Below, one piece after another: positions 48,215-60,682 of a DNA stretch of 64,000 nt. Position numbers and translations under genes: made by a program. The stretch's first letter is position 1. Every line of letters begins with the position of its first letter. The DNA comes from Nautilus pompilius (lineage: Eukaryota; Mollusca; Cephalopoda; Nautilida; Nautilidae), in contig JACATO010001704.1 of the NCBI GenBank assembly GCA_018389105.1, positions 1 to 64,000 of the forward strand, in the 5' to 3' direction. The notes under the pieces are model-generated. The model searched no databases. It saw only the letters and a list, made by a program, of their open reading frames with translations, and was not told the origin of the DNA.

Positions 48215-49352
48215 TAAACACAGACACACACATACACCTACAACACCTACACACGCACGGACACACACACACACACACCTACACACACCTACACACGCAT
48301 GGACACACACATACCTATACACATACACACACTCTGTACACAGACAAGCACACCTACACACACACACACCCTACACACGCATGGACACACACATACCTAT
48401 ACACATACACACACATCTGTACACAGACAAGCACACCTACACACACACACCTACACACGCATGGACACACACATACCTATACACACAGACAAGCACACTA
48501 CACACAACACACCACACGCACCAACACGAAACCTACACATGCATGGTTACATACCTATACACATACACACCATCTGTACACAGACAAGCACACCTACACA
48601 ACACACACCTACACACGCATGGACACACACATACCTATACACACAGACAAGCACACCTACACACACACACACACACGCACCAACACGAAACCTACACATG
48701 CATGGTTACATACCTATACACATACACACATCTATACACACAGACAAGCACACCTACCACACACACCTACACACACAGACAAGCACACCTACACACACAT
48801 CTATACACACAGACAAGCACACCTACACACACACACCTACACACACACCTACACACACAAATTATACACACAGACAAGCACACCTACACACACACCTACA
48901 CACACATCCATACACACAGAAAGCACACCTACACACACACACACACCTACACACGCATGGACACACACATACCTATACACACACACACACACCTACACAC
49001 GCATGGACACACACATACCTATACACACACACACACACATCTATACACACAGACAAGCACACCTACACACACACCTACACACACATCCATACACACAGAC
49101 AAGCACACCTACACACACACACCTACACAGCATGGACACACACATACCTATACACACACACACACATCCATACACACAGACAAGCACACCTACACACACA
49201 CACACACACACACACCTACACACGCATGGACACACACATACCTATACACACACACACACATCTATACACACAGACAAGCACACCTACACACACATTCAAC
49301 ACACAGCAAGCACACCTACACAGATACACACACGCACCAACACGCACACACG
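48215..49352. repeat. ACAC-based minisatellite (1.1 kb)
   Basis: Built from two recurrent blocks: ACACGCATGGACACACACAT followed by ACCTATACACA, and CACAGACAAGCACACCTACA followed by CACAC. The blocks alternate irregularly, giving a higher-order pattern of roughly 60-110 bp, with variants such as ACACGAAACCTACACATGCA and ATCTATACACACAGACAAGC. All three plus frames stay open (401 and 409 codons) because the units lack stop triplets in that strand. The His/Thr-rich products are not credible proteins. RNA from this strand would be almost free of G. Confidence 0.95.
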
Positions 49353-49487
49353 TGTCTATTTCGAAACAATTAAAAATAATTCTTTTTGAAAATTTAGACA
49401 GAAACATTTTAATGAAAAAGAAAATAAAATTTCTTTTTTTTCTTAGCGGAGAGTCCCTACTACTGAAGCTCTTTATTTGTAGACGTG

Positions 49488-49555
49488 AGAGAAAATCGGA
49501 GTAACCGGAGAAAAGTCACGCGGCCGGCTGGTGAAGAAGAGCGAGAAGAAGATAC
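49488..49555 (+). repeat. Dispersed GC-rich core, copy 2
   Basis: Contains GAAAATCGGAGTAACCGGAG, then AAAAGTCACGCGGCCGGCTGG, then TGAAGAAGAGCGAGAAG. It aligns with the copy at 40841 over about 60 bp with a few gaps. The 40 bp upstream (TACTGAAGCTC...GACGTGAGAG) also align with TACTGGAACTC...AATGTGGGAG in copy 1, so the shared unit is about 100 bp. Confidence 0.55.
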
Positions 49556-49776
49556 TCATGGTTTCCAAACCAATGCCTCCCCAGAAAAGAGAACAGGCGC
49601 CTTCGACGGCAGCAACCGATCTACTGGATAACCTCACCGGCCACCTCTCAGTGATCTTCACCGTTAGATTTTTTATTGTTATTTGAATTTTATAAAAATA
49701 ATGAACGACTTCATGGAACAAAAAGGCTGATGTTTATCAAATGTCATGCTATAGGAGAATTATACTTATATACAAG

Positions 49777-49801
49777 TACAGTGATGGCCAAAATTATTGA
49801 A
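49777..49801 (+). mobile_element. Left end of a Tc1-like element
   Basis: TA followed by CAGTGATGGCCAAAATTATT matches the terminal inverted repeat and TA target of many Tc1-type elements (CAGTG-TGGCCAAAATTAT). I could not find the matching right end in the following 2 kb. That region (49802-51500) contains scraps such as RRPGLETKGKIVKRTRK (about 50210) that might come from a transposase, but they are too short to assign. The element is probably truncated. Confidence 0.5.
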
Positions 49802-51499
49802 TGACCTTGTTTTTAAAGAAAGCACTTAACGGACATTGTATGTTTCAATATAGAAATACATTCTTTTTAGCATGATAAAGACAATGAAGCATTGTTTTGA
49901 TATCCACAGTGTCTTTTAATAAAAAAAAACAATAACCTAGCAATTTTTTGTGAACTATAAGGTAGTAAGAGGGGAGGAAAGTGGCCGAAACCATGTCATT
50001 TACTTCATACTTAGCTTTTCAGACGTTTGCTATTTTCATTCGCGAGAGGGAGCGAGAATTTATACGACCACGTGACCAATGACTTGTTTGAGTTTCTAAG
50101 GTCTACATCCTTCTACCAATTAAAAAAGCACTGCCTGTGAGGTTTCCAAAACTCTACGTTTGTTTATCGTCTTCGGTCTTACGTTAAACTGTTTTCTGAA
50201 GAAAGAAAGAAGAGACGTCCAGGTCTTGAAACAAAAGGAAAGATTGTTAAAAGGACGAGAAAGTCGTGACACTGATATCTCTGCATGATCAGAGAGAGAG
50301 AGAGAGGGGGGATCGTAATGCGGTGAACTTTATCGCATGGTTAACCAGTCCTTGTAAAAAAAAAGAAATTAATCAAAATAGAAAAAAAATATATGTTGGT
50401 GAATTAGAGAAGAGATCGTCAGGCCGATGAAATCTTAGATCTCTGTGACAGAGCTAATCTCCCTTTCCGCCATTCCTGAGTATCTCTCCCTTTACCACTG
50501 AGTGATATCGGCTTCCGGTTTCAATAAATTTGGAAAAACCCATAAAAATAAATTTAAACAAAAAACATCATGCGCAAATGGTTTAAGAGCACGCTGAAGT
50601 CATTTAGTAAAGAAAACTAAGTCTACGTGAGAATTAAAAACCTACTATTTCTTTGATTTCAACAAAATTTTCGAGAAAAATTTTAAATATCGTTACTGTT
50701 TAAACTTGCGTGAGAGATACCTTAGATCTTCTGTCAAGGAGACCACAAAGAACTGTGCGCGCCATAGTGGCGTTCGATGGTAAGAATGTGTGTCGTATAA
50801 GGTTTGTTGTTTGGGTTACGATGTCTTTACTTGTCCTACTCTCCAAAAGAGCTCAAAATCACAGGGTGGTGATATAGTTTTTGAAATACCGATTCATTAA
50901 TCAGTAATATTACGAAGGATAAATGTTTTGGATTTCATGGATGCTTAAAATTTCAACATAAACAGAAAAAACAAAGTGTTTGCAAAAGCAATAATACGGG
51001 ATGTTGGAAAAGATAAAAGACTGCCAATCAAAGTAAAATCAAACGAAGAACAACTTTTTATAGATTACTGAGCTCAAAATCGGAAGAATGGCCTGAATAT
51101 CTCAGCACTCACTCGTGGACTGTTTTGCAATGCCATTGGAATCATAAAGCAGATATAATTCCATAAATCCCTTTTAAATTTCCCAGTTCGAATGTCTTTT
51201 TCTTCTTATTTCTGGTGGGAGGTTGGTAGACAGAAAAAACTTCAGAATATCATCAGCGAAATCCGATCGTTCCAGAACTTCCTCCGATGCTTAGACTCAT
51301 TTTTGTTTCAACTGAAAGTACGTTGGCTGTTGTGCAACACTCTCATAATTGGTCTACTAGATCAGTGAAGTAAGCCTTAAAATATATAAATTATTTGTAA
51401 CATATAAAAATCCGTTCATTTGTTTTTCATAAATTGAATAAAATAGCACGCGTGTACTTTGCCAAATTTTGGCGAATTCAACACTAAGAAACAAATAGA

Positions 51500-53680
51500 T
51501 GTCGTGTGTGATAGAATTCTTGAGGCGAACCGTTTCTTTATGTTGACCGTATACCCGTTTTCGACAAAATTTTACATAACCTTGTACATAGCAAATGTAG
51601 GAAGTACGCTTCGATACTATACAAATAAATATTATTTTTTACGTTAGGGATTCACGAAAAGCTCCAGTTGCAGCAAAACTACTAAAAAAGAACACACATT
51701 CCCTTTTCGCCCATTTGACGCAACTCATTTATTCGGGGTCTCCATAAACCCGATCACGCGCCCGCAATTCTGATGATTCCTGGGACTAAATCAGAATAAT
51801 TCATCATCATTTTTGAACATCGATCTAGCGGCGAGCCGGAATGGGGGCGCGTCGGTAATCTCCCCTTGAGGCGTTATCACGCAGAGCCTCGATTTCGTGT
51901 CAGGACAGCAGCACAGCCAAGACGGGCGGGAGGATGGATATCCGGCGCTGGTTCGGGGTTCGCATAACGAGCACTCGTTACATCAAACGAAATGTTGCGG
52001 CGATAGTCTCGGAGCTTGCGCGGTAAGGGGTCCGTAAGAACGGAACGGACGGCTCTTTTACTACGCTGACTCTTGGTACTACCGTCAGCCTGGATGACGC
52101 ACGAAGCGTTAGTGAGGAGAAGCTTCTCTGGAATTCTAATCGGGTCACGTGGTTAGCGATTATTGTGACTCCTACGTAACCTCCGATATCGGCTGCCACA
52201 TCAGATTAAACTGCCGTATATTTTCAGGAAAAGAAAAGTCCTGGCAGCCCGGTAGCCACTACGGCTAACTGTGGCCGGATTTCGCAGAAGTGTCCGTGAA
52301 CCCTTTAATACAGCTGTCGTGCGTCATTGACTCGTAATCATAACTTGGAAATTACTGGAATGATGCCGCATTTTATTGGAATCTTTAAGAGATCGCGTCT
52401 AATTCGTAAACATTCCCACTAGGAAGCGATTTAATATTGCATGGATTATTTAACACCAAATCGCTCTCGTGGAACAGCAGTAGTAGCAAGCAAATGCTAG
52501 CGAAACTAAAACTTTCACCAACACGCACTAGTTCTCGCCCAACTTTCCTTAAAGCTGCAAAGTATTGATGGAAACAGTGCGATTTAGTAAAGCCTTGGAA
52601 GGTTAAGTAATTTTTCCGTGACTGACTGCAAAAATAAAAACGTAAATTCTTCATGAAGACTTAAGAAGATTTTTTTTTTTCTACAGTTAAGTATAATCTC
52701 CGTCGACCACGCCACGATATCTGAACCACGCAACAACAACAAAAGCAATATGCAAATTCCTTTTTTTGTTGTTGTTTTGCCCATCCGCGTCATCTCGAAT
52801 CGCATGACACGAGTTTACTTACCGGACATGACGTATACATCATGGCGACGGCCTAGGTAATGAACAGAACGTAAGGACTGAGCGAGCGTTGTGTTACTAT
52901 AGTTACCTCCAGCGGGGTTATCAAAGGTAAAAAGAAAAAAAATCACAAGAGCAGTAGAATTATTTCCTTAAAACTACGCGGTGGTCACGTGCTTTGTTTT
53001 ACAGACGTAGCTACGAGTCGTGTAACAGACTTTGGTTCAGTGTAGACCCATGACAGGTTTGCTGAAATCGAATAATAGCTTAATTTGTTTCCATTCCCTA
53101 ACAAAGCCAACTTTTAGCCACCAACTGTCCCGGGATAATCCGTTCCTCTCCCGGCCAAGATGATGGTATAGTATTCTTAACAAGAAGCATCGGGGAAAAA
53201 CGTGGCTTACTGGTTACATTGCCAAGGGGTTGAGGTCAGATTCTCTTTCCTGTTCGACAACACCAGGGCCTCAAAGACACGGGTAGGGGAACGAGGGTCG
53301 TGACGTCGAGAGTATTGTCAATTACCTGCAAGAAATGCGACATGCGGTGGTTAATTTTCTGCGCAGAAGGAAAGAGAGCCTGTCGTCGTCATTTCCTTTT
53401 AAGACCGCTTACGACACTTTATATATTGACGTATGGAAAGCAAACTTCTAGAAGGACATTAGCATAAGATTTCCTTTTGTGTCAAAACCAGAAATATTTA
53501 TTTCGGTCAATAATATTAATAGATTTAACTGAATTTTATCTACTACTTCCCGTTCAGATGTTTGTATACATTTTTCTTGTGGAGACGGGATAATCGTTCA
53601 GGAAGATTCTTGAGAGCGTCAGGGTCCTCAAAGAAAGCTTCAGTCTAAACCCTGTGTATGGATATAAATGGCTTCGAACC
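51500..53680. other. No gene recognised
   Basis: Unique sequence with short frames on both strands. The minus-strand frames at 52385-52805 are low in complexity (Phe, Leu and Lys rich) and unrecognised. Confidence 0.45.
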
Positions 53681-53687
53681 ATATACA

Positions 53688-53806
53688 CCACTAAGTGTAC
53701 CAAGAATCAGGTTAGTACGGATTTGTCGACCGTGATAGCGTTAAGTGTACTGATAATTGCCCAGAATCAAGCTGGTACTGACTACTCGACCGTGAAATCG
53801 TACGAA
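53688..53806. repeat. Diverged two-copy tandem duplication (about 60 bp)
   Basis: TAAGTGTACC...AGAATCAGGTTAGTACGGATT...TCGACCGTGATAGCGT is followed by TAAGTGTACTG...AGAATCAAGCTGGTACTGACT...TCGACCGTGAAATCGT. In one plus frame the copies read NQVSTDLSTVI and NQAGTDYSTVK. The open frame around them (53654-53836) has no recognisable function. Confidence 0.7.
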
Positions 53807-56080
53807 GCACACCCCGATTTAAAGAATTTGGAATGAAAAAACGTTCCAAGTGATCTTCATGGGTTATCTAGGGATCTACAGATGCAGCGTATCCCTCCTA
53901 AATGCTCCCGTTCGTAGGATAGTAGTAGCCCCTTAAAAAAAATCATTCCCCAACGTGGCTGAAATTGTTGGCATTTATCTCAGAGAATTTCAAATATACA
54001 CCCAGGACAGACGTTGCGCGCGTGTGTGTGTGTGTGTTGTGTGGGGGGGGGGCGAGAGTCTAGAAGACATGAAACAACAATAGTTTCTAAGGATGAATCG
54101 CCATCTCCTGAGAGGACTGTGAGAGTGATAATCTGGACGCCAGTCGGCCATAAAGAATCGAGCGAGCTCTCAACTGTATATAAACAGTGACAGGATTCTG
54201 ATAATTCAGCAAACATGTCAAGCAATTAAGCCGGTGATGGATTATGAAGGTTTCCCCTTAACATTAGCCCGATGGTTTACCGGACGTATCACACGAACAC
54301 ACTGTACAGGAAACCGACAGTAAATTTATATTTTTCCTTTTTGTATAATAGGTCTTTCCAACGAAAATAAGATCGATGGAGCTCTGTTTTTCCTGTTGGG
54401 GGGAGCCTTCTGCTGGAGGTTTAAATTGCCACTTACATTCACAATGGACCCTTTCGTTAATACAGCTCGAACCGAAGCATTGGGAAATCCCGCAACATTC
54501 TAAAATTCCTTTTGTTCAGCAATAATGTACATCGTTTATGATACGGCCGATGACAGTCTCCTGGCGAATCCATTCTGCGGAGAGAGGGGTGGGAGACGTA
54601 GTGATTCGGTCGACTGAGGAAGACGAGATCTGTGCGTGGTCTTATTACTGCTTCTCCCGTCTCCAGCATAAAGAGTGAAACTGGCTTTATTTTTGGTTTC
54701 CCATAGTAAAAGATGCCAAGTGACGAACGAAGCGTGCGTTTCAGTGTCTCATAACCGACACTCCTGTCCTTGAGCTTCGTGGTTCCTGTTTCAGACATGA
54801 GCAACCGCATCCCCAACATTTATCCGAACAGTCAGACCGAAATGAAGACTCTCTCTCCGTTCTTAACTCCCTTTTGGCAGTACAGGCTTAGCGCATGCGC
54901 AACGATACCTTACACGTGTCGGGTTTAAAAACACCGGAAACGGGTAGGAGAATAGGCCTTTCAAGACGGCGACAAGCAAAGCCAGAATTTTAATTATATT
55001 ATACAAGATAAATTAGCCATGCGATCTGCGTCTTTCGCTAGACCTAGTCTCTTAGATTGGGAATAAACAAGCGGTCTAGCTGTCGGGTGTCGTTATGAAA
55101 TTCTCCGAAACAAAGCCATCCCAGAGATACTTCTTTAAGGAACAGCAGTGGCATCACTACCGCAGAGTCTTACAGAAGTAGTGCTGGCGCCACTTAGCCC
55201 TTCCGATTTTTTGTGTGTGGGGGGAGGGCAGCAGGCGGTATATGTCGTCAATGCGGAATCGTACGAAACAACACGAAATATAAGCATCTTGGACCTGGTC
55301 AGAAAGGGGGGCAGTTTGTGACACCTGCAGCGTAAGAAAAGTTCGAGCAGGAAATTCTACCCGCTCTTTCAGGATTATAAGAAGTTTGATTGGTGGAGAG
55401 AAATTGTATTTATTGCAAAGTCAGTGGCGGCGGCAGAGTGAGCGAAGTAAAGGAGTGATACGGCAATCGGCGTCCAGTGTTTTACGGGGAAAGCCCGGTG
55501 TAGTAAGTATCCAGTCAGGTTTCGGTATTCCTGTCACGAGTAGAGGTGACAGTAACACGTGAACAGAAACCTAGATTTAAGTATGAAGGGACTGCACGCG
55601 ATCGCGGGGAGACAAGAAAGATCTATCCCCCCACCCAGACCCCTGACGAAAATTCGTCTACACTTCATCTTGAACGACTGCGGTCATCAGATGAAAACGA
55701 CGTTTATAAGGGGGATCTGCTGACGCAAAATACCGCGTGAGGACAGTCTCTCGTGTTCTAATGATGCAGAGGAAAGACATCAAGGAGGACAGAGACCCCT
55801 GGCGTACCCAGGCCGCCTACAACGTTAAAGGTGAGCGTTTCCATCTTAAAGTAGACCCGGATTTTCTTTCTGGAATAATCTTGATTGCACGGCACCGGAT
55901 CAGCGCCCTAACCTATTGTTCTACACCATTTTCCCAGCTACTTATGTTCTTATCTCCGCTGCTTGTCCGTCTAATTTACTAATTTATCTCGTTCTTTTTC
56001 GACAAAGGGACCGGCAGGTTGGTGGGTGTTAACTCGGTCACCCTAACTCCCGCTAACCTCGCTATCTTCACCTTTTCGCA
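53807..56080. other. No gene recognised
   Basis: Includes a 120-codon minus frame (54457-54819) and short plus frames near 55546-55982, none recognised. A short (GT)n with a G9 run lies near 54021-54050. Confidence 0.4.
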
Positions 56081-56084
56081 GCCG

Positions 56085-56165
56085 CCTGTTTTTGAACTTG
56101 TGCCAGGGCACATGGCGCCTTCCGCCGATTCTGTTCAACGTCTATCACAAAGCAGTGGAAGTCAG
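56085..56165 (+). pseudogene. Possible LINE reverse-transcriptase scrap
   Basis: The plus frame from 56092 gives LCQGTWRLPPILFNVYHKAV. This resembles reverse-transcriptase motif 4 of non-LTR retrotransposons (G-RQGC-LSP-LFN-Y). Frame and sequence decay on both sides, and no YADD box was recognised downstream. If correct, it is a short 5'- and 3'-truncated remnant. Confidence 0.4.
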
Positions 56166-56504
56166 CCAAAGCTCAGAATTTTTTTTTTTTTGTTTGGAAA
56201 ATTGCGCCGCCATCTTGAAACTCTACCCTATACGTCATAAGTATAAACCTCCCGGGGCGATTACAAAACTTTATCTAAGTGATCTTTGGTTCTATTAATT
56301 TTCCTACCTATCGATCGCCAATCTGCCAATCGAGGGGGTGTCTACCACGGTGTAGTTTTAAATGTCACCTATAATCGGCGAATATTTTATTTTTTACAAA
56401 ATATCGAGTTAGATTTGTAATATACGCCCCCGTCAGCCGTGATTGATTAGCTGTCATAATGGATGTTTTCATTCGGAATTAGCTCGCCCGAACCAACAAC
56501 TGCC

Positions 56505-57145
56505 CAGATCTCTCTCCTCTCCTTCCTCCCTCTCCTCTCTCTCTCTCTCCTCTCTCCCTCCCATCTCTCCATCTCTCTCTCTCTCTGTAGTGATGTCACC
56601 TATTTCTCTCTGTACTGAGGTAATCTCTCTCTGAAGTGACGTCACCTCTTTCTCTCTGTACTGAGGTGATCTCTCTGTAATGACGTCATCTCTCTCTCTG
56701 TAGTGACGTCACCTATTTCTCTCTGTACTGAGGTGATCTCTCTGTAGTGACGTCAACTACTTCTCTCTGTACTGAGGTAATCTCTCTGTAGTGACGTCAC
56801 CTATTTCTCTCTGTACTGAGGTAATCTCTCTCTGAAGTGACGTCACCCCTTTCTCTCTGTACTGAGGTGATCTCTCTGTAGTGACGTCACTTCTCTCTCT
56901 GTACTGAGGTAATCTCTCTCTGTAGTGGCGTCACCTCTCTCTCTGTAGTGACGTCACCTATTTCTCTCTGTACTGAGGTAATCTCTCTGTAGTGACGTCA
57001 TCTCTCTCTGTAGTGACGTCACCTCTTTCTCTCTGTACTGAGGTGATCTCTCTCTGTAGTGACGTCACTTATCTCTCTGTACTGAGGTGATCTCTCTCTG
57101 TACTGACGTCACTTCTCTCTCTGTACTGAAGTCACCTCTCTCTCA
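56505..57145. repeat. 44-bp TC-rich array with paired GTGACGTCAC/TGAGGTGA boxes (array E)
   Basis: After a TC-rich lead (56505-56585), units of about 44 bp pair TGTAGTGACGTCACCTATTT with CTCTCTGTACTGAGGT(A/G)ATC. About 12 exact TGACGTCA sites occur, most extended to the 10-bp palindrome GTGACGTCAC. Variants include TGATGTCA, TGGCGTCA and TGAAGTCA. The alternation of a palindromic box with a TGAGGT box at half-period matches arrays C and D, but the flanking bases differ (TAG/TAC before the box, CC/AT after). Confidence 0.93.
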
Positions 57146-58059
57146 TACTTGTCTGTGGGACCGTGTATACGGATGCAATCACACAAGAAATGCCGCTGCA
57201 ACATTTTGGCTTCCGTGGGTCCATTATTCTCACAAAAAAACAGCATCCGAGTTAAAATAGTTACGTCCACTATTAACTTAAATTTACTGGCGTATGGATA
57301 AAGTTCGAATTCAAAAGGCATTTACTCACCATTTATTAGCATTTTGTTAAAGAGAGCAATCTACTTCGAGTTACTTTAGTCATTGCATCGAGGAGTGCGT
57401 CATGACAAGTTTTTATCCCTTATTCCGACTATGCATTACAGCCCAGGCCAATCTTTCAGTAATTTTCAATATATATATATATATTAGATGTTTGTCATAA
57501 AGCTTTCGATGTGAATGCGCAGCGATGAAACTTTTCATATGATTTTAATTTTTGTAAATAAATACACAAGGAAATGGAATTCTGAGAATGAATGGCGGGT
57601 GGGGTGTTATATATAACACTAAAAAATCTTAGTACTAGATTACCGACTTTTAAATTGCATCTTAGTTGATTCCTGGTCTTCCCGTTATGATCTGGAAACA
57701 CTCACAACCTTTGTTTCAGTCTAGAAAATCCTGGAGATTTTTAGGAGTTTCTTCAAAGAAATAGCCATTCACGTACTAGCACGCACACACGCACACACAG
57801 TCGATGTTAAAGTAACTTGTTTTAGCGAAACATTAATTCTGAACTGTGAAAAATATGTGGAAACTGTGATAGTGATCGTGATATACAGCTGACGACACGT
57901 TCAGACATCGTGGAAACACTCTGTCTTCGAATAAACTTTGCGCTTGGTTACCAGAATAATTGGAAAAAACTGGACACTTTTTTTTTACCCTTTTACTCAG
58001 AAAGCAAGGTAGATCAGCAACAAACTTATAATGTTATCAAGGGAACGACAGGCTTTGGC
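57146..58059. other. No gene recognised
   Basis: AT-rich unique sequence with (TA)n near 57470-57485 and a short CA-rich stretch near 57780-57800. Frames are short. Confidence 0.5.
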
Positions 58060-58831
58060 AAGGCTTCAAGAAAAGAGAGATAAATTTGTCTCGCGGTAAA
58101 AGTATTGCCAAGATAATAGATAGAACTGGTAAAAGTTAATTGTTAAGAAAGAGCCTCAAATGGTACATCCGAGCTAAAATCAACAGCACATTCTATCAAA
58201 TGATAAACAAAAGATACCTTAATTTGGTAAAACAAAAAAAAAAAAAAAAAACAAAATCAAAATTTCTAAGAAGAAGATCGGGACAGGGTGATATTTGCAG
58301 TTTCCTTAATCTTTTTGGGGTGATTTTGGTCCTCTGAGAGCCAGAGGAAATCAAATGAAGTAGTTAACCAATCCAGAATCATCCAGAAAGTCTCCCTATC
58401 TGGGCTTATCTCCCTGCTAATAGTCAAGGTAATTTGGTAATTCTATCAAAAAGGGACATCAGTGAATTGAAATTATTTCAATCTTTTAAAAACAGATTTT
58501 GTGAAATAGCTAAGGAATCTTATCCTAATAGTAACTTTTGGTTTTTGCAAGATAAAACACCTCGCCACGTAACAAGGAAGATTCTCCCTCGGCTCGAGAA
58601 CAATATAATTCGTTGGCTCCAAGACAACCGGAAAATTCTCCAGATCTAAATGTAACTGAGAAAAATACGAGCAGCGGGGAGAGCGACGTAGTGAAAACCA
58701 TCTAAGGAATAGAGAAAAACTGTCCAAAATTATTCGAGGCTTGGACAGGTGTTTTTCCATACGGAACGATGCCAGGTAGAATGGAGGCTGGAGCAGTTGT
58801 TGAAAACAATGGTCACTGGTCGAAATATTAA
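58060..58831 (+). pseudogene. Tc1-like transposase, decayed full-length copy
   Basis: Ordered blocks of a Tc1 transposase can be followed across frames. The first is an N-terminal helix-turn-helix, KREINLSRGKSIAKIIDRTG (about 58074-58133). A catalytic block WFLQDKTPRHV follows (about 58543-58575), where QD is the expected DDE aspartate. Next is RQPENSPDLNVTEK (about 58624-58665), where the glutamate of the SPDLNPIE block lies. The C-terminus is SMPGR-like, ENNGHWSKY, ending in TAA at 58829-58831. Stops and frameshifts separate the blocks, so it is inactive, but its length (about 770 bp) is close to a complete transposase gene. A poly(A) run of about 20 lies near 58231-58251. Confidence 0.75.
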
Positions 58832-59555
58832 CGATGGTTTCTGTTGCTATGATTCCAAATTTTCAAAGATTGATCTTTAGCCGTCTTTAAGCCTTCACGT
58901 ATTTTTAATAAATGCCTAAGATTGGAAATCGCTTAGAGGAGAGGGAGCAAAATGATTGGTCAGGGCTATATATAGATCTCCGACTGCTACTTTTGTTAAT
59001 CTATAAAAAAACAGTATTGTCATATTACTGTTAAGGAAGCTACATTATCGGCTACAACTTGATCTCGCCTAACAGCTACTTATAGTAGTCAGCACAAAAC
59101 TAGGGTCGTGATTCGTTTGCCAATTTCCTCTTATCATGAAAACACTTCAACAATTCGCTGCAGCTTTGTCTTTTATTCTAGTCTCAGCCTGTTAGTATTT
59201 TTTTATATTTATAGAGAAGCAGCTACGGTATTTTAAAATACTGATATATTTTATATAAATAACGAGCATCTAGTTCTTCATGGCAGTCATTAAAGAACGA
59301 ATTGGCGTTCTGTTCACATATATTTGGGTATTCTTTGTCCCAGTATTTAGTGTTATAGGAAGCGTCGTGAATTACCGCTATGCATCCTGGTCTGCGACGA
59401 AGAAATCAAGGGTATATTAAAAAAATTCGTTGTGGATCAGGTGACGGAGTGGACCGTGTTGTATTTTCTATAAGAAGAAAATATTGGCGAATCCTGTCCT
59501 GAGTCTCGAAGCCTACGGAGATCCTACAGCAGTAAGCCACAAGAGGAAAAGGTAA
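58832..59555. other. No gene recognised
   Basis: AT-rich unique DNA. The inverted end of the Tc1 relic may lie within it but could not be identified. Confidence 0.45.
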
Positions 59556-59557
59556 TG

Positions 59558-59558
59558 T

Positions 59559-59597
<39 letters not shown>

Positions 59598-59627
59598 TGT
59601 GTGTGTGTGTGTGTGTGATGGTGTGAT
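59558..59627. repeat. (TG)n microsatellite
   Basis: About 65 bp of TG dinucleotides with one GG interruption, ending in GATGGTGTGATGATG. Confidence 0.95.
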
Positions 59628-59947
59628 GATGACCAAGTAAATTATCTACAGTCACGGCGAAACATTTTTTTCGCATTATTCCAGACATAACAATAATCGG
59701 ATCTGCCTTCAGATCCTGCGACCCTATAGCCACTTATTGAGGCCTGCTCTTGAATACTTCTACTTGTGTCGTCACGCTTGCTGTCGTGACTTATATTGAA
59801 ATCTCTCCGCGTCTCGTGCGATTTTCGGGGGATAGATTTCAAATTGTCCCATTTTTTTGTTGTTGTTGTTGCCAATTTCTGTTGTTTTCCCAACAAATAC
59901 GTTAAAGTCACTCAATTCGCCGTGCAGCCGGTAAAAATGCTTCATTT

Positions 59948-60005
59948 TGGGGGATGTAGGGAGAAAACCCACGCGGCCGGCCGGGGGGTGGGCGTGGTCA
60001 CGAGG
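59948..60005 (+). repeat. Dispersed GC-rich core, copy 3 (partial)
   Basis: GGGAGAAAACCCACGCGGCC followed by GGCCGGGGGGTGGGCG resembles the second half of the core at 40841 and 49488 (GGAGAAAAG-CACGCGGCCGGC). The first half (AATCGGAGT) is missing. The flanks 59628-59947 and 60006-60605 show no recognisable gene. Confidence 0.45.
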
Positions 60006-60608
60006 ACCCTACATCCGGTCTCGAACAACAGCAGCAGCGGCCAAGACGATCACGTGGACGGATTACGGCGCGCAGTTCCGGCAAAAGGGGGATTAAGACG
60101 ACGAACAACAATAACTGCTGTAGACAGTAGTTGAATCCCACGAACCCTTAACCTGTTAAAAAATCTTTCTCGAATTAGATGTTATGTAGCGGCAAAGAAG
60201 CGGAGGATGAAACGAAGTCCGTAAACTGTGCGGTTGTTTGTTTTATACGGTCACGATTTATGCATATAATAAAAATAATTATTTGCAAGTAAACTATAAT
60301 TACGCATTATTGCTTGGCAACGACAGAAAGAAAAAAAAATATGGACAAACACAGGAGACCTTCCCCGAATCTCCTTCTCTCTCATCATATGCTGCATGTA
60401 TAATCTGGTCGTACGTCATACGAGTGGTTGTCGGTTGACGTAGTGTTCACCGCCTCGCTGTTTAACGGCAAACACCAGTTTTACTTGCTTAGTGCCCTGA
60501 TCGGTCCTCAGGCACATGGCATTCAGCGTGCCCGCTGCTGGTGGTTTACTTAAGATGCTCATTGCCCATGTTCGAGTGCCAGTCTTTTTCCGTAAATTTA
60601 CTGATGAC

Positions 60609-60651
60609 GTGAGAGAGAGATGGGGGAGGAGAGAGAAGAGAGGGGGAGAGA

Positions 60652-60682
<31 letters not shown>

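Noticed and set aside
48144-49504. Frames of 401 and 409 codons rich in His, Thr and Tyr
   Set aside because: They are products of the ACAC minisatellite; all three plus frames are open, which coding selection would not produce.
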